In this document: positions 1 to 9,268 of the stretch, piece after piece
Layout: every line of letters begins with the position of its first letter
Numbering within the stretch: the stretch's first letter is position 1
NCBI GenBank assembly: GCA_016928835.1
Contig: JAFGJW010000003.1
Location: 52,533-116,532 of the forward strand
Direction of reading: 5' to 3'
DNA length: 64,000 nt
DNA from: Candidatus Woesearchaeota archaeon
GTDB lineage: Archaea; Nanobdellota; Nanobdellia; Woesearchaeales; GW2011-AR15
Translations under genes and position numbers: made by a program
Notes under the pieces: model-generated
Database searches by the model: none
What the model saw: only the letters and a program-made list of their open reading frames with translations
What the model was told of the DNA's origin: nothing

Positions 1-8
1 TAGGACGA

Positions 9-1721
9 ATGACTCATGATATTGGACAAGCAATCCAAAGAAGAAGAAGAGAAGGAACAACAACTAATAGGGAATATCAAGAAGGAGGTATTGCTGGGTT
101 GCTTATATATTTTGCAGAATGGATTAGAAACAAGAAAAGGACTCGGAAAAATCAGAAAAAAATGGCTGAATATCTTCATGAAAAATCTGATGAAACAAAT
201 AAGGAACTGTTAAGAATTCTCGGTATAGCAAGGGTAAACCCTGTAGCTAACCTCTATCAAATTGTAGAAGAGGTAGATGATATTTCAAGCATCCTAGTTG
301 TGATAGGCATGAACTTCAGTGCTCCGTATGACCCCAAATATTATGAAGTAGAGGGGGATGACACTCTTTTCCGTTATCCAATAGGAAGCGGACCGACTCA
401 CACTAGTCTAAGGTACCGCAATCTAATTACACTAGTTGATGCCATTGACCGTGGCACTGTTACACTTTCCGATGAAGGTACTGTGCAGATTCCATTTCTT
501 AGAGTTCTTGATGGCCTTGAGAGTATCATCAATGTGAGCAGCGGGAATACTAAACTGCCAAATATCCGTAGTGGACAGAAAAAACAGCCGCAATGTATCA
601 CATATCATCTTCATGGAACCCAAGGGCATTACTCAAGACTCTTGCTCTCAGATTTACTTACCTTCCTAGTGGCAGATTTTTTTAGTGTTACTGGTGATTT
701 TCCTCAAAAGATTGATGATTATTTTGCCAACCAGATTACCTACACTAGACGGCAAAATTTAATGAGGTACATATCACCTGATGGGCATTCAATCAACGCC
801 ACACGGCTAAGAAGAGCTGTAACACTCTCTTATCTTTTATTGAGATTTAGGCCCTACGAAGAAAAAGGTGCATTTGCACTTGACATGCCTAGACAGTTAT
901 TACAAAACTTACGATATCTCTATAACGGGATCCAGGATAGGGATATGTCCAAAATACCTATAAAGAGAAGGCAAGGACTACGTGAGACAGAAGAGCGACT
1001 ACAGCAGTCTGATGCGGACCTTACATCAGATTATGCTGAACGAACTTTATCTGAATTGTACCGAGAGGCTCAAACTGTCTGGGAACGCTTCCATTTCATG
1101 AGGTGCTCTGGATTAGCGTCAATCTTTTCCCCTATCCGCTCAGATAAGTTTGATTTTTATCTCCTTGGCTCAACACCTGCTTCAAAGGACTACCCCGCAC
1201 ATGAAAAAATGTTGCCTTACAATATCTCTTTTGCAATAGGCGGTGAAGGGGCTTGTATGGTTTTTTCGCTCCCGGGCAAAGATAAGAAGAACCGAAATCA
1301 ACAAAATTCTGCACCGTCTCGAAGACTGTCTATTTTGCATATTGAGGAGGATACAAGCCCAGAAAAGCTGAAGCATTTATGCCAGACATATGGGGGCCTA
1401 TTGCTGGTATATGACCCTGGAAGAGGGGGATACTATGCAGTTTCCCCATTTACCAGAACTGAACACTCAGCTGAACCATTTCCGACAACCCTTAGTGATT
1501 ACTTACCCCTTGATGTGCTTGAAGCATGTTTTGATTTGATTTATCTTTCCCGCATTGACAAAAGTATCGATGGTCCATTATTTATTCATGCTCCAGAATA
1601 TGCTTTTCCACAATGCTTATCAGATGAAATGGAAAAATGGACAGTTGATGGTTTAACGCATACAGACCATTTTGTGAATCAGCTTGGCATATCTGACATG
1701 AAGAGAATATCTTATCCTTAA
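9..1721 (+). CDS. orphan protein, 570 aa, no recognised family
   Basis: Long ORF in the track; converges with the 1729-3483 ORF with a 7-nt gap. Start lies at the window edge, so the true N-terminus is uncertain. Confidence 0.75.
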   Translation: MTHDIGQAIQRRRREGTTTNREYQEGGIAGLLIYFAEWIRNKKRTRKNQKKMAEYLHEKSDETNKELLRILGIARVNPVANLYQIVEEVDDISSILVVIGMNFSAPYDPKYYEVEGDDTLFRYPIGSGPTHTSLRYRNLITLVDAIDRGTVTLSDEGTVQIPFLRVLDGLESIINVSSGNTKLPNIRSGQKKQPQCITYHLHGTQGHYSRLLLSDLLTFLVADFFSVTGDFPQKIDDYFANQITYTRRQNLMRYISPDGHSINATRLRRAVTLSYLLLRFRPYEEKGAFALDMPRQLLQNLRYLYNGIQDRDMSKIPIKRRQGLRETEERLQQSDADLTSDYAERTLSELYREAQTVWERFHFMRCSGLASIFSPIRSDKFDFYLLGSTPASKDYPAHEKMLPYNISFAIGGEGACMVFSLPGKDKKNRNQQNSAPSRRLSILHIEEDTSPEKLKHLCQTYGGLLLVYDPGRGGYYAVSPFTRTEHSAEPFPTTLSDYLPLDVLEACFDLIYLSRIDKSIDGPLFIHAPEYAFPQCLSDEMEKWTVDGLTHTDHFVNQLGISDMKRISYP

Positions 1722-1728
1722 AGAAGAA

Positions 1729-3483
1729 CTAATGAACATGTCTATTAACAAATCTTTGTAGCAAATTTTGAGGATTTCCAGGGGTTGGTTGTATGCCATA
1801 ATTTTGAGGAGTATCTTTTGGTACCCTAATTTCTCTTTGATTGGTCAAGAGCGTCCCAAGTACTAGACCATAAATATCCAAACAATCTGCTTCAGCTAGT
1901 GCGCCCTCTGCACTATTCCTAATAGCATTGCCAAAAGAATATGCAGCGCGTTGGCGCCATTCAGCTAGTACACTTGGTTCAAGTAAAATTTCTTCATTTA
2001 GTCCAATCGAACAAGCACCGAGAGCAGTTAATGTATCTAAACAGTCAGAACAGGTAATTACACCTTGCTCAGCAATATATTTTATGGTTTGGTAAATCTT
2101 TTGAAAAGTGTTTGCTCCAGTATGCATTCCGTAAGGGTGGGGAATTGTATTTAAGGCATCAGACCGCACATTATTACTTCGATCACAACCATCTGGTAAA
2201 TGAAATTTTCCTGACCCACCATTATGTCGAGCAAGCGGCGATAGAGGGAGTGGCAGTTGACCCCGTTCATAAGTCTCTTTGATTTTTAATACTACTTTTG
2301 TAAGCTGTTGCAACAGTACCATTTCTTTTTCCCTGCTCTGACCGTCAATATAAGGTACAGTAGCAGGACTAGTCCTACTCCTGCTTATCTCGATTACAGG
2401 TGGAGGGTCAAAAGGTTGAGGGTATAACCCAGTAAAATATGGGAAAATGTTCGTTTTTCCACCTTCCTTTATTCCAAGTATAGCTGGGAATTGTCCTTGT
2501 ACAACATAGATATCTCCTGGTGTAACATGCCTGGTCATTAGGAAAGCTGTTCCGCTGCTGGTCCTAATTACTTCGATTGGACTTTCGAGCAGTGCCTCAG
2601 ATGGAGTCATCCCTTTGAATTTTGATGGTTTTGACTCGCTTTGTGCTAGCAGTTCCTCATATAGAAATTCCTCATAGGGTGTTAATTCTCTTTCCCTTAG
2701 TTTTTCTACTAAGTTGGAATATACACTATTGTGACTATAACCTTCACCAAATATAAATTCACCGATTGACATCTGCTGGCGGACTGTATTTGGAGTGGGA
2801 CTACTTTTAGTTCCATCAACTGTAAATGTGGAATCATAGATGACTATTCTAAATCTCCAGGGGAGCTTCCGGATATATTCGGCTGCTGTTAATAAATCAT
2901 CTGGATTAATGTCAAATGCTTGAAAACTCCTTGTTCTTTCTTTCGCTGCTGCAGGGCTTGCTGCAGTTTGCTGTCTCTGTATTTTTATTTGTGACAACTT
3001 TTCAGGCAATTGCATTGGACTGCAATACTGAATATTTCCTCTGTATTCACCACTCTCAAATAATACTGTTCTCAGAGGAGAATCCCATAAATCAGGGTTA
3101 GGAGAATCAAGGCATTCTGGGTCCTCAGTTACAAAAATTGCAGGCAAAGAATGGTCTGTTAAGAGAGACTCAAGTCCCTTAGGATTTGATACAATAATAT
3201 TTTCTCTTGATGCCTCTACAGGAACAACAACTACGTCTGGCATTCGCCCTAAGTATCTATCAGTATATCCTGGCATTACTAAACAGATAATGTCACTATA
3301 CTCCCTTGGAACATCTGCAGCCATTAACCCGTAAGTAAATAAATCAAGATTGGAAACAGTCCATCTATCAGTATCTGGGCCATCTAATTGGACAAGGATT
3401 CTAAGATATTTTAAATTCCTATTTAGTGAGATTCTTTCTTCTGTAACGGTTAGTGGTCTTGTGTAGCTAACTTCAAGTGACAT
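1729..3483 (-). CDS. orphan protein, 584 aa, last gene of an AAA+ ATPase operon
   Basis: Long ORF; starts 3 nt after the stop of the upstream AAA+ gene. Confidence 0.8.
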   Translation of the reverse strand: MSLEVSYTRPLTVTEERISLNRNLKYLRILVQLDGPDTDRWTVSNLDLFTYGLMAADVPREYSDIICLVMPGYTDRYLGRMPDVVVVPVEASRENIIVSNPKGLESLLTDHSLPAIFVTEDPECLDSPNPDLWDSPLRTVLFESGEYRGNIQYCSPMQLPEKLSQIKIQRQQTAASPAAAKERTRSFQAFDINPDDLLTAAEYIRKLPWRFRIVIYDSTFTVDGTKSSPTPNTVRQQMSIGEFIFGEGYSHNSVYSNLVEKLRERELTPYEEFLYEELLAQSESKPSKFKGMTPSEALLESPIEVIRTSSGTAFLMTRHVTPGDIYVVQGQFPAILGIKEGGKTNIFPYFTGLYPQPFDPPPVIEISRSRTSPATVPYIDGQSREKEMVLLQQLTKVVLKIKETYERGQLPLPLSPLARHNGGSGKFHLPDGCDRSNNVRSDALNTIPHPYGMHTGANTFQKIYQTIKYIAEQGVITCSDCLDTLTALGACSIGLNEEILLEPSVLAEWRQRAAYSFGNAIRNSAEGALAEADCLDIYGLVLGTLLTNQREIRVPKDTPQNYGIQPTPGNPQNLLQRFVNRHVH

Positions 3484-3486
3484 CTT

Positions 3487-4596
3487 TTACTCCGATAGCC
3501 CCCTGTACTGTTCTATGAATTCAGCTTGGTTTTCAGGTACTAGATATTCATGATTATGCGTGGCAAGAAATCCTTGCCCGACAAGTCTTGTCAAAGTTGT
3601 TCTTACCCCACTTTCATCTAAACTGGTCATGGCTAGAATTTGTGTAACTCTATATGTCTCACCCGGATGGTCTGCAAAAAATCTTAACAATAACTCTTCA
3701 TATATTGCTCTTTGAAGCGGAAAACCCGAGTCTGCTAAAAGTCGTGGTAATTCTTGTGAACTGATTGTGGTATTCCGTATGTTGTGACCAACACAGTACC
3801 CTCCAAAGTGCTCAAAAAATCCCAATAATTGTCTCATATTTGCACCTGCTCGTACTGCGAGATATAATTGTGCAGCTTCTGTAAAGTCAACACCTAATTG
3901 TCTTAACATTTCTGTTTGAGGTACAGTCTCATCATGCAGTTTTAATCTTATTACACTGCTTGCCTCTTCTGGTTTTAAAGCTTTAAGTGTAATAGAGGGG
4001 TTAAATCTCTGCTCTATTAAATCTTTGCTAACCCCTTTTTCACCTCTATTTGTAGCTATTCCTAGTGCAGCGTGGGAGAGTGGTGCTTGATAAATTGTCT
4101 CGTATGTTGTATCAGCTCCTATTAAAACTGGAACACTCAACATATGAGGGTCAAGTGGCTGGCGTAAATCTCCTTGATCTTTTAAAGGTACTAAATCAAA
4201 TTCATCAAATGCCAAAAAAGAGGCCCAAGCCGCCTTAGCTGCAAGAGCCAACCATTGCTCTAGGGTGTGCATATTTCCATATAATATATGGCCTTCTGCA
4301 GGAATTCCGTATTCTCGAGCTGCTCCAGGGATAATAAGAGCAGCTAAATGTAGAAGAGTAGTTTTACTGGTGCCTGGTCCTCCAAAAAAAGCTACCCGAT
4401 TGAATCTCATTGCCTCCATTAGTTCCTGCCTTGCTCTTGGATCTTCTTGTTCTAATATTGCTCTAACAGCATTGGCTATACTTACAATGTAATTTACTGC
4501 TTTTGTTTGTCCAATAATGTCCTCAGGTCTAGTTGCGTAGCCCTTACCATCATGGATTTGAGTTATTCGACACATTCTTTCAAGATCAACTGCCAT
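3487..4596 (-). CDS. AAA+ ATPase (RuvB/MoxR-like) with C-terminal winged-helix-like region
   Basis: Walker A GGPGTSKT, Walker B FLAFDEFD, sensor-like GIATNR, QRFNP arginine-finger-like motif. Track ORF starts at 4674, but the ATG at 4596 (MAVDLERM) has GAGG 5 nt upstream and overlaps the upstream gene by only 11 nt. Confidence 0.8.
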   Translation of the reverse strand: MAVDLERMCRITQIHDGKGYATRPEDIIGQTKAVNYIVSIANAVRAILEQEDPRARQELMEAMRFNRVAFFGGPGTSKTTLLHLAALIIPGAAREYGIPAEGHILYGNMHTLEQWLALAAKAAWASFLAFDEFDLVPLKDQGDLRQPLDPHMLSVPVLIGADTTYETIYQAPLSHAALGIATNRGEKGVSKDLIEQRFNPSITLKALKPEEASSVIRLKLHDETVPQTEMLRQLGVDFTEAAQLYLAVRAGANMRQLLGFFEHFGGYCVGHNIRNTTISSQELPRLLADSGFPLQRAIYEELLLRFFADHPGETYRVTQILAMTSLDESGVRTTLTRLVGQGFLATHNHEYLVPENQAEFIEQYRGLSE

Positions 4597-5212
4597 TTTT
4601 TCCTCTATGTTTTCTTTGTTCAACTTTGTCAAGGAAATATGTGCCGCCAACTGCTCCAGCGAAACATAGCCCATATGCTACCAAGGATTCTCCAACTGAC
4701 TTAAAATGAGGTGCCATTGCCCATAAAGTGAGCATACTTATACCTACACCAATAACGTATGTTCCATACGCACACGCTTTTTCATACCACCTTCTTGCAT
4801 TTTGAAGCATTTTACTTCCAATATATCCTGCTATAAAAGCAGGTAACCCTAAAACAGTACCTTTCCAACCATAGTCTATTGCAGGTCCTAATAGATTGTA
4901 TACTGTGCTTCCTGGTCCTGCAGCAATTTTTAAAATAATCCCTGCTACAGGTGAAGCAAGATATATGCCTATGATGGCTTTCCCTGCCACATCCCATACT
5001 TTGTTTACTTTGTCTGATAAAGATATTGGCTGGTTTTTTGAATGCGAAGAATCTGGTGAGTAAGGTTCAGGTCTAGTATATTGGTCACCAGGTTCTTGTG
5101 GTTTAATATATGTTATTTTAATATTCTTGCTCCCTAAAATACCTGTTATCTCCTCTTCCAGCTGAGGCAATACCCCTCGCTCACCCGGTTCTGCTATTTC
5201 TTCGAGTTCCAT
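4586..5212 (-). CDS. orphan membrane protein, 208 aa
   Basis: Several hydrophobic segments in the C-terminal half; coupled to the downstream AAA+ gene. Confidence 0.7.
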   Translation of the reverse strand: MELEEIAEPGERGVLPQLEEEITGILGSKNIKITYIKPQEPGDQYTRPEPYSPDSSHSKNQPISLSDKVNKVWDVAGKAIIGIYLASPVAGIILKIAAGPGSTVYNLLGPAIDYGWKGTVLGLPAFIAGYIGSKMLQNARRWYEKACAYGTYVIGVGISMLTLWAMAPHFKSVGESLVAYGLCFAGAVGGTYFLDKVEQRKHRGKNGS

Positions 5213-5308
5213 CCAGATAAGAAGTCTACATCTTATTTTTAAATATTTCTATTTTTTTGTTATTTTCAGGTAGTTATTTTGTAGAATAAGGAAAAACATC
5301 AGTATAAC

Positions 5309-6286
5309 TCATCTCCACTTCACATCAACATCATCAGTCCTTTCATATGGCCTGATATCTATATCTTTTGTTCTTACTCCTGCTTTATACATTAAAAGGC
5401 CGAGCCAGCCAATCATTGCAGCATTATCCACTAAAAATTGGTTTTCAGGGATAAAGCATTTTGCATCCCTGTCCTTGCACATTATCTTCGCCATTTCCTG
5501 TAAACGTTTATTGCAGGCAACCCCTCCTCCCAAAAGAAGCTCATTTTTTTCGCAATGGGCCATCGCCCTCTCGCTTACCTCTATGAGCATGGCAAATACA
5601 GTTTCTTGTATAGAATAAGCCAAATCTGTTAATTTATGCTTCCCAGAATTGTACTTCTGCTTTACATTTGTCAATATCCCTCCGAAATTAACATCCATCC
5701 CCTTTACACAATAAGGCAATTCAATATACTCTTTGCCTTTTTTAGCCAATTTTTCAATCTCTGGCCCTCCTGGAAAGCCGATGCCAATAAAACGGGCAAA
5801 ACTGTCTAAAAAATTACCTATCCCCATGTCAAGAGTCTCTCCAAAAATCCTGTATTTGCCGCCGTCATAAGCAATGACTTGTGTATTTGCTCCTGAAACA
5901 TACAATAGTGCAGGGTCTTTGCAACTAGGAAACAACATTCTGCCAATTTCAAGATGAGCTATGCAATGGTTGACACCAATAATTGGAACATTAAGATCAT
6001 CAGCAATTTCTTCTGCAAAATCCCTGCCAACAATTAAAGCAGGAGCTAAACCGGGACCTTGCGAAAAAGAAACCAACTCGATATCATGTAATTTAATATT
6101 AGCCTTTTCCAGTGCCTTTTTCAACACATTATCCTTAATTTTATTATGGTGCTCTGCAACTTTAACAGGGATCATACCGCCTTTTTCAGTCGTGAAGACG
6201 GATTTCTCATTGGAAAGAACTGTTTTATTATCTAGAATAGCTACAGAGAAGGTATGTGCTGTGCTCTCTATTCCTAAAACAATCAT
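5309..6286 (-). CDS. kae1: KEOPS complex subunit Kae1 (tRNA N6-threonylcarbamoyladenosine synthesis)
   Basis: MIVLGIESTAHTFSVAI, HHNKIKDN, GVNHCIAHLEIG, LYVSGANTQV, LLLGGGVACNKRL motifs. Confidence 0.95.
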   Translation of the reverse strand: MIVLGIESTAHTFSVAILDNKTVLSNEKSVFTTEKGGMIPVKVAEHHNKIKDNVLKKALEKANIKLHDIELVSFSQGPGLAPALIVGRDFAEEIADDLNVPIIGVNHCIAHLEIGRMLFPSCKDPALLYVSGANTQVIAYDGGKYRIFGETLDMGIGNFLDSFARFIGIGFPGGPEIEKLAKKGKEYIELPYCVKGMDVNFGGILTNVKQKYNSGKHKLTDLAYSIQETVFAMLIEVSERAMAHCEKNELLLGGGVACNKRLQEMAKIMCKDRDAKCFIPENQFLVDNAAMIGWLGLLMYKAGVRTKDIDIRPYERTDDVDVKWR

Positions 6287-6339
6287 AAGAATAAAGAAAT
6301 GATAAAAATATTATAAATTATTTCTTTTCATATCTTTTA

Positions 6340-7101
6340 CTAACTGCAAACAGGCACACTGCTCTCCTCTATGTTGTCTTCAGTGCATGGAATGAAGCTT
6401 GATGTCGCTTCGTCAAAAACAATAGGGTATATTGAAATGTATTCTATTGTGCCAATGTCTTGCTCAAATTCGAAATTCAGAATCCCTGATTCATATTTAC
6501 CCAGTTTATACTCAGTTTGACTGCTGAATGTGTTACTCTCATTATCGATGGCTGTCGCTCCGAACATGCTTATCTCTTCCAAACCCAGGTTTGTAATACC
6601 TAAGGTAAGTGTGTTTAACGCTGTATTGTAGCACAATGGTTTTGATTCATCAATCCTTATATCCAGCAAAGCTCCTCTGCATACATATCCTTTTGTAGCT
6701 TCCTCGACTCCTTGTTGTTGCTCATTCACAAATTCGCGGCCACGACTTAGGACAATTATGCCTAATATAGTAGAAAAAACAAGCATCAACATCATAAGTG
6801 AACTGATTATAACCCCTGCAATGGCAAATCTTATGCCTCTTTGAGCAGGGTTTTTCTTTAGCTTAACCAGTGCAATAATGCTTAAAATCAGACCTATTAG
6901 GGGCAATATTATTGAAAAAATGAAGGCGACTATGGCTAATACAGACAAACTTTTTTTTGAATCTTTGGCTAGAAACTCGTACGTATCTCTTATGTCCTGC
7001 TTAGCCCAGCCGGAGTTTATTAGCTTGGTATTAATTTCGTCAAAGCTTTTATTGGCTTTGATAGAATTTTGTATATGCTCCTTAAGCTCATCCTTTATCA
7101 T
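6340..7101 (-). CDS. membrane protein with DUF4190-like double TM segment
   Basis: ORF with SLSVLAIVAFIFSIILPLIGLILSIIALVKLKK followed by a second TM segment. Confidence 0.6.
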   Translation of the reverse strand: MIKDELKEHIQNSIKANKSFDEINTKLINSGWAKQDIRDTYEFLAKDSKKSLSVLAIVAFIFSIILPLIGLILSIIALVKLKKNPAQRGIRFAIAGVIISSLMMLMLVFSTILGIIVLSRGREFVNEQQQGVEEATKGYVCRGALLDIRIDESKPLCYNTALNTLTLGITNLGLEEISMFGATAIDNESNTFSSQTEYKLGKYESGILNFEFEQDIGTIEYISIYPIVFDEATSSFIPCTEDNIEESSVPVCS

Positions 7102-7122
7102 AAAATAAAAAAAGAGGAAGCC

Positions 7123-7791
7123 CTATTTATTCTTTTCTTCTTCCTTTTTATGCTCTGCCTTCTTGGGTTCCTTTTTCTCTTCTTTTGTTTCCGTTTTTTC
7201 TTTCTTTTCCGCTGCCTTTTCTTGTTTTGGCTTTTCGGCAGGCTTTGTTTCTTCTTTCTTTTCTTGTTTGTCGTGTTTCTTATCTTCTTTTGGTTCTTCT
7301 TTTTTCTCTGCTTTCTTCTCTTCCTTATGCTCGTGTTCTTTCTTTTCTTCTTTTACTTCTGCCTTCTTCTCTTCCTTTGGCTGTGTTTTTTCAGCAGGCT
7401 TTTCTTCTGCTGCCTCTGCTTTTTCCTCTCCCAATGGTTTTTTACCGTACTTCAACACTTTCAAGCAGACTTGCGTAATATTCTCATGGATAGTATTGCC
7501 GCAGACTGTCTTCCTCTTGCGGACACCAGCCTTAACCTTTTTAAGCCCCACGCCCTTGACAAGCAATATCTTTTTCCTGACAGGCCCGTCTATATCTCTC
7601 CTCATCGGGAAACCGCAGTAATCTGCTCCGCCAGTAATCTCAAACTCATAGCCATGCATATCAAATGAATCTCCTTTTATCTTGTCCCCAATCTTTTTTC
7701 TTAAAAACTCTCCTGCGTTATCTTCCTGCACAACCTTTTGATAACATTTTCCTGTTTTGGGATCTCCTATCACTAATTTAAATTCGACCAT
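7123..7791 (-). CDS. rps6e: 30S ribosomal protein S6e with about 100-aa Lys/Glu-rich C-terminal extension
   Basis: MVEFKLVIGDPKTGKCYQ...GGADYCGFPMRRDIDGPVRKKILL is S6e; the tail is low-complexity KE. Confidence 0.93.
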   Translation of the reverse strand: MVEFKLVIGDPKTGKCYQKVVQEDNAGEFLRKKIGDKIKGDSFDMHGYEFEITGGADYCGFPMRRDIDGPVRKKILLVKGVGLKKVKAGVRKRKTVCGNTIHENITQVCLKVLKYGKKPLGEEKAEAAEEKPAEKTQPKEEKKAEVKEEKKEHEHKEEKKAEKKEEPKEDKKHDKQEKKEETKPAEKPKQEKAAEKKEKTETKEEKKEPKKAEHKKEEEKNK

Positions 7792-7960
7792 CTCTCATTC
7801 ACCTTTAATCTTAGTACTTATAGAAGCGGTTTAATCTCTTTTAAGAGAAACCCGAGGTCTTCCATAAGCCTCAGCAAATGTTGTAAAAAAGCAGTTATTT
7901 AAAAAGTTTGGCTTTTTATTTGTCTTACTTGATAAAATCTTTTTTAAAATTTAATAATTC

Positions 7961-7982
7961 AGAAAGGGGAGCGCCCCTTTCT
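7961..7982. repeat. perfect inverted repeat AGAAAGGGG-AGCG-CCCCTTTCT
   Basis: Direct reading; intergenic, related to 36885-36907. Confidence 0.65.
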
Positions 7983-8103
7983 ATCCCCACAGAAGCAGTT
8001 AGGGGTAGAAGCGGACAGAGTCCCCTTCTGACTCTTTTCGATTTTTAATTATTTGATTTTTTTCACAATATTTATAAACTATTCTTAATTTTTCACAAGG
8101 TGA

Positions 8104-8259
8104 GGGCTCGTGGTCTAGTGACTCCGTTAGGAGCTAGAAGCTATGATATCGCCTCGACAAGCATAAGCGCGAAGCGGCGGAGGTCCCCGGTTCGAGAGAG
8201 AATTCAGAGATTTCTAAATCCCTAGAGCCTCTGGTTCTCAGGAAGTCCGGGCGGGCCCA
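8104..8259 (+). tRNA. tRNA-Val(GAC), three predicted introns: D-loop 8121-8139, anticodon loop 8160-8174, T-loop about 8197-8245
   Basis: Acceptor GGGCTCG/CGGGCCC; spliced product GGGCTCGTGGTCTAGTGGCTATGATATCGCCTCGACACGGCGGAGGTCCCCGGTTCGAGTCCGGGCGGGCCCA (73 nt cloverleaf). D-loop intron shows BHB CTAG-TG^A-CTCC/GGAG-CTAG-AA^G. Confidence 0.85.
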
Positions 8260-8315
8260 TATTTCTTAATTCCGATATATTTATATACAGGTATACTATT
8301 TTATAATACTATTCA

Positions 8316-9065
8316 ATGCTCGCCGCAAACTCGACAAACCATATATTTAATATTCTCTTTGATAGTGATGAGATTACCTGGCAAAGCATAATATTTGACC
8401 TTGTAAGAACAGAGCAGATGGATCCGTGGAATGTTGACATTTCTTTGATTTCAAAAAAGTTTCTTGATAAGGTTAAGAAGTTCAAGGAGATGGATCTAAG
8501 GATATCTGGCAAAGTAATCCTCGCAAGTGCAATTCTCCTCAGAATAAAGTCCAATAAATTGATCGAAGAGGATATTAATGAGCTTGATGCTCTCATTGCC
8601 AGCACTGAGGAAGTCAATGAGCAGGAGTTCTATGATGAATTACTACAATATGAGTCAAATGGTGCGCTCTTAATAGATGATAAGCCAAAGTTGTATCCAA
8701 GAACACCGCAGCCTCGAAAAAGAAAAGTCAGTGTTTTTGATTTGGTCAATGCACTTGAAAAAGCGCTGGAAGTGCAGAACAGGAGGCAGAGGTATGTTAC
8801 AGAGGCCCCTGAAGTTCGTATACCGGAAAAGTCAAGGGATATTTCGCTTGTCATAAAAGATGTCCATAATAGGATAACCACTTTTTTCAAAACGAAAAAG
8901 AGGCTAACATTCCAGTTGTTATTACCTTCACAATCAAAGGAAGACAAAGTCTATACTTTTATTCCTTTGCTTCACCTGGATCATCAGAGATTAGTTGATT
9001 TATTGCAGAAAAAGCATTTAGGTGAGATCGAGATTAAGCTACTGAAAAAAGCCACACTTAGTTAA
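8316..9065 (+). CDS. scpA: segregation and condensation protein A
   Basis: MDPWNVDISLISKKFLDKVKKFKEMDLRISGKVILASAILLRIKSNKL is typical ScpA. Confidence 0.88.
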   Translation: MLAANSTNHIFNILFDSDEITWQSIIFDLVRTEQMDPWNVDISLISKKFLDKVKKFKEMDLRISGKVILASAILLRIKSNKLIEEDINELDALIASTEEVNEQEFYDELLQYESNGALLIDDKPKLYPRTPQPRKRKVSVFDLVNALEKALEVQNRRQRYVTEAPEVRIPEKSRDISLVIKDVHNRITTFFKTKKRLTFQLLLPSQSKEDKVYTFIPLLHLDHQRLVDLLQKKHLGEIEIKLLKKATLS

Positions 9066-9098
9066 ATTAATAAATCATATTTTCTTTCTCAGCATAAT

Positions 9099-9236
9099 GG
9101 GCTTGTGGTCTAGCGGCTAAACTAATTTCCGTAAATGACAACACCCTCACACGGTGTAGGTCCCCGGTTCGAGAGAGAATTCAGAGATTTCTAATTCTCA
9201 AGAGCCTCTGGTTTTCAGGAAGTCCGGGCAGGCCCA
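9099..9236 (+). tRNA. tRNA-Val(CAC), two predicted introns: D-loop 9119-9134, T-loop about 9174-9222
   Basis: Acceptor GGGCTTG/CAGGCCC, anticodon arm ACACC-CTCACAC-GGTGT, T-stem CCCGG/CCGGG; T-loop intron closely similar to that in tRNA-Val(GAC). Confidence 0.87.
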
Positions 9237-9268
9237 TTTAAGAATTCTTAAAAAGAAAAAGAAAAAAA

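Noticed and set aside
4586-4674. Possible frameshift or overlapping-gene arrangement at the start of the AAA+ gene
   Set aside because: The 89-nt overlap disappears with the SD-preceded internal ATG at 4596, leaving an ordinary 11-nt coupling overlap.
7069-7668. 199-aa and 152-aa plus-strand ORFs rich in F/L/S
   Set aside because: Antisense translations of the KE-rich S6e tail; low-complexity artefacts.
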